64,000 nt of DNA from Neobacillus mesonae (GTDB taxonomy: Bacteria; Bacillota; Bacilli; Bacillales; Cytobacillaceae): contig NZ_JAMBNQ010000001.1 in the NCBI RefSeq assembly GCF_023715155.1, positions 372,001-436,000 on the forward strand, in the 5' to 3' direction. Both the position numbers and the translations under genes were made by a program. The first letter of the stretch is position 1, and each line of letters begins with the position of its first letter. This document shows, piece by piece, positions 56,540-64,000 of this stretch. The notes beneath the pieces were generated by a model, which saw only the letters and a program-made list of their open reading frames with translations, made no database searches and was not told the DNA's origin.

Positions 56540-56782
56540 GCGGATAAAGGTCTTCAATCCGCGGATATGCGGCTGCAATTAGCGAAAAAAGCCCTCCAAT
56601 TTGCGGAAAAGTGGCAGCATAAGCGGAAGGCAATTCAGTTAGCGGATAAAGGTCTTCAATCCGCGGATATCCAGCCGTTATTCGCGGAAAAAGCCCTCCA
56701 ATTCGCGGATATCCAGCCGCAATTAGCGGAAAAGCGGCCGCCGCATAAGCGGAAGGCAATTCAATTAGCGGATAATCCACTT
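56540..56782. repeat. 21-nt-periodic GCGGAWA array
   Basis: Twelve GCGGATA/GCGGAAA/GCGGAAG-type boxes begin at 56540, 56561, 56582, 56603, 56623, 56642, 56663, 56684, 56705, 56726, 56749 and 56768, that is every 19-23 and mostly 21 nt. Spacers recur: AAGGTCTTCAATCC twice and AAGCCCTCCAATT twice. The period of 21 keeps frames open on both strands, creating spurious ORFs. It fills the intergenic gap between the first Fe-S gene and the PBP gene. Confidence 0.8.
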
Positions 56783-56819
56783 AAACTGGCACATAACCCC
56801 CAAAAAAATAACAGTTAAC

Positions 56820-56852
56820 AAAACAGGGCTCAATAAACCGAGCCCTGTTTCA
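56820..56852. terminator. Terminator of the PBP gene
   Basis: AAACAGGGCTC/GAGCCCTGTTT perfect stem with AATAAACC loop and T-rich flanks on both strands. Confidence 0.88.
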
Positions 56853-58908
56853 TTTTAAAATACGTATCCAGCACTCTGCGGCCAATTCTGAGATTGGCTT
56901 TGTTATCTTCCTTTCCTTGGTAAGCCCATGGGACCAGTACAGCCATAGCTACTTCGGGATTTGAACTAGGGGCATAGCTGACCAAACTTAAGTTCATGAC
57001 AGGCGGCGGTTCTTTGCCGTAATTATTTCGTAATGGGCCATCATAAAATGCTTCTGCAGTGCCTGTTTTACCTGCAGGGGAATATCGGGCACTTTTGAAA
57101 AATTTATAGGCTGTTCCTCCAGGCTCCTGCATAACCTTCCGGAAGCCAACATGCACCCGGTGCAGCCATTCATCCTTCACATCAATGGTATTAAGAACGG
57201 AAGGCGAAATTTCACTCAACACAGGACCTAGTTTTTCACGCGTTTTTGCAGGACTGCGAATTTCTTTGACAATATGCGGCTGCATCCGATATCCGCCATT
57301 GGCAATGGTTGAAACATACTGGGCAAGCTGCATGGCGGAATAGGTATCATATTGGCCAATGGAGAGATCCAGCAAATATCCCGGAAGTCTGCTCTGCCCC
57401 TTAAAGCCAGTCTGTTCATTTGGCAGATCTATGCCGGTTCGTGTTCCAAGGCCAAAGGAAGCAAACGAATTTCGAATCGTTTCAAAAGCCATTTTATTAG
57501 CAAAGTTAATTGGCTTGTTGTATTGATAATTTCCTTTTCCAATCCGAATGGCTGTGTGGAACATATACACATTGGAAGATTTTTTTAATGCCGTAATTTC
57601 ATTTAATCTGCCTAAATAAGCATATGACTTTTTGATTGGAGTTCCTTTGATTTTTATCCCTTTATCATCGAACACTGTGCCAGGTGAAATCGCCCCGGTT
57701 TTGTATCCGGTCAGGATTGTGGCTCCTTTCACGGTTGAACCTACACTATAGGTGGTGGTAAAAGTGCCGAGGGCATCATCCTGCATTTCAAGACGTCTAG
57801 TTTTTTCATTCCTGACAAGTTTCTTCCCGGTCATAGCCAAAATTTCTCCGGAATAAGGGTCCATCAAGACCACATAAGCTCTGTCGGTCAATCTTGTTCC
57901 CGGCCATCTTTTTGCCCGCCAAAGTTCTTCCTCTACAATTTTATCTACTGCTTTTTGTAAATCCATATCAATAGTCAGGACTAAATCTTTTCCCTTTTTC
58001 CCATTTAAAACCGGCTGAGTTTCAATAACAGTACCAGATTTATCGGTGATATTTTTTATTTTTGCCTTATAGCCGCGGAGGATATCTTCATACTGTGATT
58101 CTAATTGGCTTTTTCCCACCCGGTCATTGCGATGGTAATCCCTTGATAAAAAATAGTGTAATTGCTCTGCAGGGAGCCCTTCCTCTGAATTCGTTACCTT
58201 TCCTAATACAGATCTTAAAGTATAGTCAAAAGGATAAGAGCGTTCCCAGTCCGTTGCCGTATCAACACCGGGAAGGGATTGAAGATTCTCACTTATATAG
58301 GCAAATTCCTTTTCCGTAACATGGTTGTTTTTGATAATCTGTGGAATGAATTTGTATCCGCTAGTAAAATCCTTAAAAATCGCGATTACTTCTAAGTCAT
58401 TTTTTGTAAACTGGTTTAATTCTTGGTCTGTAATGCGATCTAGTTTCATTTTATATAAGTCCCGGTCAGTTAATTGTTTTGCATAATATAAGTCTTTTTC
58501 TTTCTTTGTTATTTTAGCATCGGCTAAGTCAGGGTTTGTTAAAATCCAAAAATCACGTTTATCTCTGTCAGTCACCTTGGATGTATCTTTTTCCATTAAT
58601 TGCGAAAGCCGTTTCGCTGTTTGGAGCATTTCATCTTGACTGAACCCTTGATTGGTAAAGGTAATCGCTGCTTTTGGAACATTGTCCACAATCACCTGAT
58701 AATGCCTGTCAAATAATTTCCCTCTAGGGACTGGATTACTGACAGTGATATCCTCTCTTCTTTCCAAATCTTTTTTAAAATTTTCCCCATGAACGATTTG
58801 AATAAAACCAAGCCGCAGAATGAGAATGGAAAACAAGAGGAATACAGTAAAAAACAAGATATTTAAGCGAAAGGGGAGATAAGATGTTTTCTTTTTTTGA
58901 TTGTCCAA
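56830..58908 (-). CDS. Class B penicillin-binding protein 2 (PbpA/PbpH/MrdA type)
   Basis: A 692-residue transpeptidase with one N-terminal membrane helix (LNILFFTVFLLFSILILRLGFIQ), a PBP dimerisation domain (PRGKLFDRHYQVIVDN), and a transpeptidase domain: SxxK in GSTVKGATI, SSN in KKSSNVYMF and KTGTAEAF. It cross-links peptidoglycan for cell elongation. TTG 58908 with AAAGGAA is chosen over the GTG at 58917, which abuts the site. It lies between the two XDH operons and may be an additional PBP2 paralogue. Confidence 0.88.
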   Translation of the reverse strand: MDNQKKKTSYLPFRLNILFFTVFLLFSILILRLGFIQIVHGENFKKDLERREDITVSNPVPRGKLFDRHYQVIVDNVPKAAITFTNQGFSQDEMLQTAKRLSQLMEKDTSKVTDRDKRDFWILTNPDLADAKITKKEKDLYYAKQLTDRDLYKMKLDRITDQELNQFTKNDLEVIAIFKDFTSGYKFIPQIIKNNHVTEKEFAYISENLQSLPGVDTATDWERSYPFDYTLRSVLGKVTNSEEGLPAEQLHYFLSRDYHRNDRVGKSQLESQYEDILRGYKAKIKNITDKSGTVIETQPVLNGKKGKDLVLTIDMDLQKAVDKIVEEELWRAKRWPGTRLTDRAYVVLMDPYSGEILAMTGKKLVRNEKTRRLEMQDDALGTFTTTYSVGSTVKGATILTGYKTGAISPGTVFDDKGIKIKGTPIKKSYAYLGRLNEITALKKSSNVYMFHTAIRIGKGNYQYNKPINFANKMAFETIRNSFASFGLGTRTGIDLPNEQTGFKGQSRLPGYLLDLSIGQYDTYSAMQLAQYVSTIANGGYRMQPHIVKEIRSPAKTREKLGPVLSEISPSVLNTIDVKDEWLHRVHVGFRKVMQEPGGTAYKFFKSARYSPAGKTGTAEAFYDGPLRNNYGKEPPPVMNLSLVSYAPSSNPEVAMAVLVPWAYQGKEDNKANLRIGRRVLDTYFKMKQGSVY

Positions 58909-59015
58909 CCCGATCACTTCCTTTACTTGTATACATGGTATGGATAAATTCGAATAAGTTTTAAAAAACTAATGATGTACTGGATTTTTTATTGGATTTG
59001 AAAGGAGGAAAAGTC

Positions 59016-59396
59016 TTGAAAAATCAACAGCAGTCTCAAACCTTTCAGCAGCAAAAAATGATGCAGCAAGCACAGCAGCTTCAAGAGAACCAGACTATAA
59101 TGGAACAGCAATTCGAAGAACAGAAAAAGCAGGCATTACAAACGATGCAACAGGCTTCGCAAACGATTCAGCAAAATATTTCAATGGCCAATCTTCAAGG
59201 TATGCAGCAAGCACAGCAGCAGCTTCAGCAGGCCGCTGCACAGTTAAATCAATTGCAGGGGATCGCCGTAACTCAAAGTACGACTGTCCAGCAGCAACAA
59301 TTGGAACAGGTCCAGCAGCAAATTGAACAGGCTTCCCAATCCCTTAATCTGATTGAGTCATTAAACGCAGGTAATAATAGTTTCAAAAAGGGATAA
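59016..59396 (+). CDS. Glutamine-rich coiled-coil protein
   Basis: A 126-residue protein from TTG 59016 behind AAAGGAGG. Roughly 40 percent of residues are Gln, in heptad-like runs (QQKMMQQAQQLQENQ, QQAQQQLQQAAAQLNQLQ), predicted to be a continuous coiled coil. There is no signal peptide and no cysteine. It recalls small Bacillus spore-associated Gln-rich proteins by composition only; no family can be assigned. Confidence 0.65.
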   Translation: MKNQQQSQTFQQQKMMQQAQQLQENQTIMEQQFEEQKKQALQTMQQASQTIQQNISMANLQGMQQAQQQLQQAAAQLNQLQGIAVTQSTTVQQQQLEQVQQQIEQASQSLNLIESLNAGNNSFKKG

Positions 59397-59402
59397 GGAG
59401 AC

Positions 59403-59440
59403 AATACCCAGCTAAATCGGCAAGCTGGGTATTTCCTTTT
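59403..59440. terminator. Bidirectional terminator after the Gln-rich gene
   Basis: AATACCCAGCT/AGCTGGGTATT stem, T-rich tail. It also faces the second XDH operon's end. Confidence 0.85.
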
Positions 59441-59928
59441 TAGGAAGCAGAGTCATTCTTGTGGTTTTGCAGCACTGATTTAACAGCTTCCTTAATTTCC
59501 TGGTAACCTGTACAGCGGCAAAGATTGGACTGCATCCATTCCTCGATAGTTTCATCATCAGCGTCTGGACGTTTATTTGCCAAGGCATGACAGTTTAAAA
59601 TAAATCCAGGAGTACAATAGCCGCATTGAATGGCCCATTTATCCACAAATTCTTGCTGAATCGATGAATTTCTCAATCCTTCAATCGTCATAATCGGCTG
59701 ATTGACTGTCTCAATGGAGAGAGAAAGACAGGCATGCATGGGTTCCCCGTTTACCAAGACTGTACATGCTCCGCAGTCTCCATTTTGACATGCTCGTTTT
59801 GCTCCGGTTAATCCAAGCTGCTCGCGCAATGTCTCTAGGAGGGTGTCAGCTGATCGAATCATAACATCGCGGGTTTCTCCGTTCACATGAAGTTTCACCA
59901 CTGTTTTTGATGTGCCATTTGAAATCAT
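59440..59928 (-). CDS. Xanthine dehydrogenase family, [2Fe-2S] subunit (second copy)
   Basis: A 162-residue two-cluster ferredoxin, paralogue of the protein at 56069, with CQNGDCGACTV, QCGYCTPGF and LCRCTGY. The start overlaps the FAD-subunit stop by four bases (ATGA). Last gene of the second operon. Confidence 0.92.
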   Translation of the reverse strand: MISNGTSKTVVKLHVNGETRDVMIRSADTLLETLREQLGLTGAKRACQNGDCGACTVLVNGEPMHACLSLSIETVNQPIMTIEGLRNSSIQQEFVDKWAIQCGYCTPGFILNCHALANKRPDADDETIEEWMQSNLCRCTGYQEIKEAVKSVLQNHKNDSAS

Positions 59929-60764
59929 GCTTGTGCCGCCTCCAGTGCTTCAAGGGTTTCAAGTAAAGTATTTTTAAACACAAATTCCCGGTAGTCACGG
60001 GATGCCTGGATATCCTCTATGATGGGTGATGGTAAAAGTGTTCCGGCCTTTTCAATTTTTTCTTCCTTTGTTAAAGACGAATTATTTAGGACACTTTCTA
60101 TTTCGCTTGATCTGAAAGGATAAGGACAGACACCGCTAAGTGCAGCCCTTATTTGTCTCTCTTTGACTAATGCAGCAATCGAGACAACGGGATAACCCAC
60201 CTTAGATATTTTTGTCTTTTTCAGGCTTACAAAAGGAAGTGTGGTATAGTCTTTTGAAATATTGATTTGTACAATAAATTGCCCCGGATTGATCTTTAAT
60301 TCTTGATTAAATAGATCCTTAAGAGGATGAACTGTCTCGCCATCATTTCCCGTAAGTTTCACTGTTGCGTCTGCAACCAAAAGGGGTAAAACAGCTTCCC
60401 GGTAAATAAGCCTGCTGTGAAGGTTTCCGCCAATGGAAATTTTATTTCTAGAAGTGTGATCAGCAATCTTTTTTACGGTTTGCCCTAATAAAGGATATAA
60501 ATTTGACTCTGTTATATTGTTTAAGGAAACTGCGGAGCCAATGACTAATTGGTCCTCTTGAAGTTCCAATACATTACACTCCGGAATTCCTTTTAAATCG
60601 ATTATGGCATCGGCGTAGAGCTGATTAACCCGGGAAAAAGTAAGAAATTCTGTGCCTCCGCTATAATAAAGTACTGTCTTGGACTGGCTGATTAACGTTT
60701 CATAGGTCTGAACAGCTTCAGTAAGACTTTCGGGACGATAATATTCAAAATCAAACGGAATCAT
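59925..60764 (-). CDS. Xanthine dehydrogenase family, FAD-binding subunit (second copy)
   Basis: A 279-residue FAD subunit starting MIPFDFEYYRPES at the ATG complementary to 60762-60764, with GGAAGGAG 7 nt upstream. YSGGTEFLT and SIGGNLHSRLIYREAVLP are the FAD motifs. It overlaps the Mo-subunit gene by 14 bp and the Fe-S gene by four. Confidence 0.92.
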   Translation of the reverse strand: MIPFDFEYYRPESLTEAVQTYETLISQSKTVLYYSGGTEFLTFSRVNQLYADAIIDLKGIPECNVLELQEDQLVIGSAVSLNNITESNLYPLLGQTVKKIADHTSRNKISIGGNLHSRLIYREAVLPLLVADATVKLTGNDGETVHPLKDLFNQELKINPGQFIVQINISKDYTTLPFVSLKKTKISKVGYPVVSIAALVKERQIRAALSGVCPYPFRSSEIESVLNNSSLTKEEKIEKAGTLLPSPIIEDIQASRDYREFVFKNTLLETLEALEAAQA

Positions 60765-63105
60765 TTTTGAACTCCTTCCGCACATTCCAAATTTGCTCCG
60801 GCAAAAGAGGCAAATGATTTAACTCTATCTGTGCTGCTCTTGACAGGGCATTTGCAAGCGCCCCAGCCATTCCAATCACTCCATATTCGCCAATCCCTCT
60901 AGCACCATAAGGACCGTCTGCTGCTGGTGTTTCAATGAAGTCCACAATATAGTCGGCAGGCTGGTCGCCAAATCTCATGAGTTGATAGGTTCTTAATTGT
61001 GGATTTAGTACGGTGCCATCTGTACCAAACTGGAAGCCTTCATGGCTTGCAAAGCTTAAACCTAAATACATGCCGCCTCTCATTTGCTGGACAGCAGTCA
61101 TTGGGTTAATGATTTTACCGCCATCAAGAACAGTTAGAGCTTTCAATATTTTATATGTACAATCTTTTGGATTCCACTCTACCTCAATGGCCTGTGTCCC
61201 AACCGACCACCATGGTCCAGGTTTGCCGAAGCCGGTATCTTTATCCATTGGGGTAAGATGCCGCTGGATATATCTGCCGTGACCAACAACCTGCCCTTCA
61301 ACGGCATGGCCATTCGGAAATTTATATCCGAGGGCAATGTCTTCGATTTTGACCCCATATTCCGGACTCGGCTTCAGATAAACGCGGCCGCCGCCAATCT
61401 CCAAATCTTCCATAGAACATTGCAAGGCAATGGAAGCGGTTCGCTTTAATTGGGCAATCGCGTCATCAGCAGCATTCATGACGGCTCTCCCGGCTAAAAA
61501 GGTTGTGCTGCTCGCAACCGTCCGCCATTGATGAGGATCTGTCTGGGTATTCACTTCCATCGTAACATGAACCTTGTTGATATCCATTTTTAATCGTTCA
61601 GCTACCATTTGTGCTAGAATTGTTTTCGTTCCCTGGCCTATTTCGATGGCTGCACAGCTTAAATTGACACTGCCATCCGGTTCAAATTTAAGAATGGCGC
61701 CGGACTGGGCATTGGTCGCTGTTGTTGAAGTTTTCCAAAAAGTACTGATTCCTTTTGCTCGAATCATTCCTTCAGCTGTTTCCTTTCGTGCCCCTTCATT
61801 CCAATTAATTAATTCTTTTGCTCTTTCAATACATTTACTGACATCACCAATATTACTTGCGTTAAGTGTCGTCCTTGTCGGTGAACTGTTTCCTGGCTTA
61901 ATTGCGTTGATAGTTCTTAATTCAACTGGATCCATATGGATGATTTTCGCAAGCTGATCCATCGTGCGTTCAACGGCAAATGTCAGCTCCGGGTGGGCAT
62001 AGCCGCGGAAGGAAGTAGCATATGGATGATTCGTATACATACAGTATGAATCACACCAGACATTGGCGATATTATATGGGCCGGTACAATCTATAGCCGC
62101 CGCTCTCGTGATCCCGGCAGCCTGGTCAGTATAGGCGCCTGAATCTATCAGATAGGTATACTGTCCGGCCATTAGTTTTCCAGACTTATTGGTCCCAAGT
62201 GCAATGGTGGCTTCAAGTCCAATATGTCCTGGAGCAGTGATCAGGTCCTCCTCGCGGTCATATTCCAGTTTGACCATTTTTCCCCCTACAGCCTTAGAAG
62301 CCAAATAAGCAAGCGGCTCCAGCTGTACAGTCCCTTTTCCGCCAAACGCGCCGCCAATCATCGGAACATGGACGATAATGTTACCAACATCAATATTAAA
62401 AAATTGGTTCAATACTTTTTTGATGGTGAAGGGTGATTGAGTTGTAGAATGAACCACCACTTTGCCTGTTGGATTAATTTCTACTCTCACACATCGAGGC
62501 TCTATTGCCGCATGATCAGAAAGATTAAAAGAGTAAGTTTCCTTCACTTTATATTCGCAATTTTCCCATGCCTTGATAAAATCACCTTTCCGGATTTTAA
62601 TATGACTGCCGATATTGGTTCCTTGAACCGGATAGACATTGCTGATAATTTTCATATATTGTCCAGAATTTTCATGGATCAATGGTGCATCTGTTTTAAA
62701 GGCTTCACGGACAGAATTCACAACCTGCAGCGGTTCATATTCAACTTTTATAAGGTCGGCAGCCCGCTTTGCTTGATACTCGTGGTCGGCCACGACAATC
62801 GCTAATGGCTCGCCATAGTAGCGAACTTTTTCAAAAGCAAGCGGGGGACGGTCAGCCAAAATGGGGCCAATATGAAAGGGAAATATTTTACCAGTAATGA
62901 TGGCTCGAACTCCAGGAACCTTCCATGATTCTGTTACATCGATCGATTTTATTTTGGCATGTGCCTGAGTACTGGTTGCGAGTTTTGCATGGAGGATCCC
63001 TGGTACTGAATAATCCGCTGTATAGCGGACAGCTCCAGCAGCCTTTGCGACCGCATCAATACGATGTTCCGGCTTTCCAACCGAGAACCATGGGTTTTCC
63101 ATCAT
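60751..63105 (-). CDS. Xanthine dehydrogenase family, molybdenum-binding subunit (second copy)
   Basis: A 784-residue Mo-subunit with GGAFGGKGTVQ, the substrate loop ATSFRGYAHPEL, and the catalytic Glu in GARGIGEYGV. It is clearly paralogous to the copy at 52899 over its whole length. AGGAGGGG precedes the ATG. FRGYAH instead of FRGFSH suggests the two enzymes differ in substrate. No maturation gene (XdhC, MocA) lies in the window. Confidence 0.9.
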   Translation of the reverse strand: MMENPWFSVGKPEHRIDAVAKAAGAVRYTADYSVPGILHAKLATSTQAHAKIKSIDVTESWKVPGVRAIITGKIFPFHIGPILADRPPLAFEKVRYYGEPLAIVVADHEYQAKRAADLIKVEYEPLQVVNSVREAFKTDAPLIHENSGQYMKIISNVYPVQGTNIGSHIKIRKGDFIKAWENCEYKVKETYSFNLSDHAAIEPRCVRVEINPTGKVVVHSTTQSPFTIKKVLNQFFNIDVGNIIVHVPMIGGAFGGKGTVQLEPLAYLASKAVGGKMVKLEYDREEDLITAPGHIGLEATIALGTNKSGKLMAGQYTYLIDSGAYTDQAAGITRAAAIDCTGPYNIANVWCDSYCMYTNHPYATSFRGYAHPELTFAVERTMDQLAKIIHMDPVELRTINAIKPGNSSPTRTTLNASNIGDVSKCIERAKELINWNEGARKETAEGMIRAKGISTFWKTSTTATNAQSGAILKFEPDGSVNLSCAAIEIGQGTKTILAQMVAERLKMDINKVHVTMEVNTQTDPHQWRTVASSTTFLAGRAVMNAADDAIAQLKRTASIALQCSMEDLEIGGGRVYLKPSPEYGVKIEDIALGYKFPNGHAVEGQVVGHGRYIQRHLTPMDKDTGFGKPGPWWSVGTQAIEVEWNPKDCTYKILKALTVLDGGKIINPMTAVQQMRGGMYLGLSFASHEGFQFGTDGTVLNPQLRTYQLMRFGDQPADYIVDFIETPAADGPYGARGIGEYGVIGMAGALANALSRAAQIELNHLPLLPEQIWNVRKEFKNDSV

Positions 63106-63191
63106 AAAAAAGTCCCCTCCTGGGATCAGCAGTGACGCTAATATAGTTTGATTATCTCCTGCTTAATTTTTCCAAGAAAAGGCCGGAATTA

Positions 63192-63207
63192 TGCAAAAAA
63201 TTTTCCA
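63192..63207 (-). promoter_or_regulatory. Possible sigma-54 (SigL) promoter of the second XDH operon
   Basis: On the minus strand TGG-AAAATTTTTT-GCA keeps the GG-N10-GC spacing of -24/-12 promoters and matches TTGCA, but the -24 hexamer is only TGGAAA. A similar motif upstream of the first operon (52757-52771) has a spacing of 9, so it is not a proper match. No bacterial enhancer-binding activator is seen nearby. Confidence 0.25.
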
Positions 63208-63234
63208 CCTTTGGAAATTTCTATTTTATAATAA

Positions 63235-63415
63235 AGTAAAACTTCCATCAGTGGGGGGCTCTTCATCCCTCACTGATGGTTAGTTGAACCAATCGGACCT
63301 TTACGGGCAGTTAATCTCCCGCCTATCTTCTTGGTTGACTCATAATTTTGAGGTGGAAGTTTTACTGCCCGTTAAGGCGGGATAAAGGATGAAAGCCTTT
63401 TTGGTTTTTATCCCG
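63235..63415. repeat. Structured intergenic element with nested inverted repeats
   Basis: A 13-bp perfect inverted repeat AGTAAAACTTCCA (63235-63247) / TGGAAGTTTTACT (63354-63366) encloses further stems: CCATCAGTG...CACTGATGG (63245-63279), AGTTGAACCAA...TTGGTTGACT (63282-63340), and CGGG/CCCG (63304-63321). A separate outer stem CGGGATAAA/TTTATCCCG lies at 63378-63415. The fold could be a multi-branch RNA or a foldback element. It fills most of the 334-bp gap before the M32 gene. Confidence 0.6.
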
Positions 63416-63439
63416 TGAGAAATAAGGGGGGGCAAAGAA

Positions 63440-64000
63440 ATGGAACAAAAATCAGGGACCCAATCTGTACAGGATGCATTAAAAAAATTTAAGGCATTAG
63501 ATGAAAAAATAACGCATTTTTCTAGTATAGTCGGCCTTGCTGAATGGGACCAAAAAGTGATGGCCCCGAAAAAAGGCCGAAATGTGTTTGCCAAAGCAGC
63601 GGGTACATTAAGAACGGAAGTATTCAAACTATCCGTTTCAAATGAAATGGGTGATGTATTAGCCGCGTTATCCACACCTGAAAATGACCATGTTTTAGAT
63701 ACCGTAACAAAAGCGAAAGTCAGGGAGTACAAGACCTATTATCAAAAATCAAAAACCATACCCGCAGAATTGTTCCAAGAGTATTCCATCCTTACAGGAC
63801 AGGCAAATGATGCCTGGGAAGAGGCAAGAGATAAAAATGATTTCACCATATTCCTGCCGTATTTGGAGAAGATTGTGGATTATAAACGAAAATTTGCCGA
63901 GTTATTCGGTTATGAGGATCACCCATATGATGCCTTACTAGATGAATTTGAACCCGGCTTAACGGTTAAAGTACTTGATCCATTGTTTGCTAAATTAAGA
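63440..64000 (+). CDS. ypwA: M32-family carboxypeptidase, N-terminal part (YpwA-like)
   Basis: An open frame from ATG 63440 (MEQKSGTQSVQDALKKFKAL) runs through the right edge of the window, 187 codons without a stop. SIVGLAEWDQKVMAPKKG and the long alpha-helical pattern match the start of M32 carboxypeptidases (Taq carboxypeptidase family), which have about 500 residues. The HEXXH zinc motif lies further downstream, beyond the edge. AAGGGGGGGC precedes the ATG. Position after the backbone genes agrees with B. subtilis ypwA. Confidence 0.85.
   Translation, partial: MEQKSGTQSVQDALKKFKALDEKITHFSSIVGLAEWDQKVMAPKKGRNVFAKAAGTLRTEVFKLSVSNEMGDVLAALSTPENDHVLDTVTKAKVREYKTYYQKSKTIPAELFQEYSILTGQANDAWEEARDKNDFTIFLPYLEKIVDYKRKFAELFGYEDHPYDALLDEFEPGLTVKVLDPLFAKLR

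Noticed and set aside
56540..56782. CRISPR array
   Set aside because: Repeats of 7 nt and spacers of 14 nt which themselves recur, with no cas genes in the window.
56436..56818. ORFs on both strands (83 and 114 codons) over the 56.5-kb repeat
   Set aside because: They exist because the repeat period of 21 nt is a multiple of three. Their products are simple repeats (ADIQP, AEKALQ; YPRIEDLYP) without ribosome sites, and the minus frame runs into the Fe-S gene.

Overview
The window looks like chromosomal DNA of a low-GC, endospore-forming Bacillaceae (Bacillus sensu lato, perhaps a Neobacillus- or Mesobacillus-like species; genus is inference). The evidence is AT-rich DNA, strong AGGAGG-type ribosome sites with frequent TTG/GTG starts, a complete gerA-type germinant receptor operon, a sporulation-type orphan histidine kinase, and gene order recalling the Bacillus subtilis ypeP-ypwA region. 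The orthologues I recognise from memory are ypeP, ypeQ, cspD, metA, ypgQ, ypgR, yphP/brxA, ypjP, thyB, dfrA, ypmQ/R/S, msrA/msrB and, at the right edge, the start of ypwA.

Layout: 1-5.7 kb carries an RNase H-like gene, ypeQ, cspD, topB and mntR, then a gene-poor stretch with GCGGA hairpins. 5.7-15.7 kb is housekeeping: metA, fhs, a DegV protein, an HD hydrolase, an ABC-F factor, a CvfC homologue, bacilliredoxin and ypjP. 15.7-26.2 kb is a large tellurite/stress (Ter/Yce) locus. It has terD, terC and a four-gene CitE-like/PRTase/StiP-like/HAD module, followed by a second operon yceG-telA-yceC-yceE. Each of the two blocks is preceded by a perfect TGAAAC-N16-CGTA promoter of the extracytoplasmic-function sigma type.

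26.2-38.4 kb has a divergent MFS/LysR pair, a secreted anthrax-lethal-factor-fold protease resembling Pro-Pro endopeptidases, thymidylate synthase/DHFR, TatA-TatC, DegV, a histidine kinase, the Sco/GDSL/YpmS set and MsrA-MsrB. An IS200-type insertion sequence (38.5-39.2 kb) separates this from hmp, whose upstream region has an Fnr-like box centred at -41.5. 40.7-51.5 kb holds a second GDSL lipoprotein-like hydrolase, a two-gene ABC transporter, small secreted/membrane proteins, an orphan TatA, an M42 peptidase, CorA and the ger operon.

51.7-63.1 kb is accessory: a decayed MFS gene and two complete three-subunit xanthine-dehydrogenase-family operons facing each other (tail to tail) around a class B penicillin-binding protein, a glutamine-rich protein and an array of about twelve GCGGA-type motifs with a 21-nt period. 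The window closes with an elaborate structured intergenic element (63235-63415) and the 5' part of an M32 carboxypeptidase gene.

The best candidate for an unusual system is the split Ter locus. Its protein families have been linked in published comparative genomics to production of a nucleoside-like metabolite in stress response, so it is not wholly undescribed; its chemistry is, to my knowledge, not established. The least explained DNA is the intergenic repeats at 5.06-5.25, 13.0-13.3, 56.54-56.78 and 63.24-63.42 kb.
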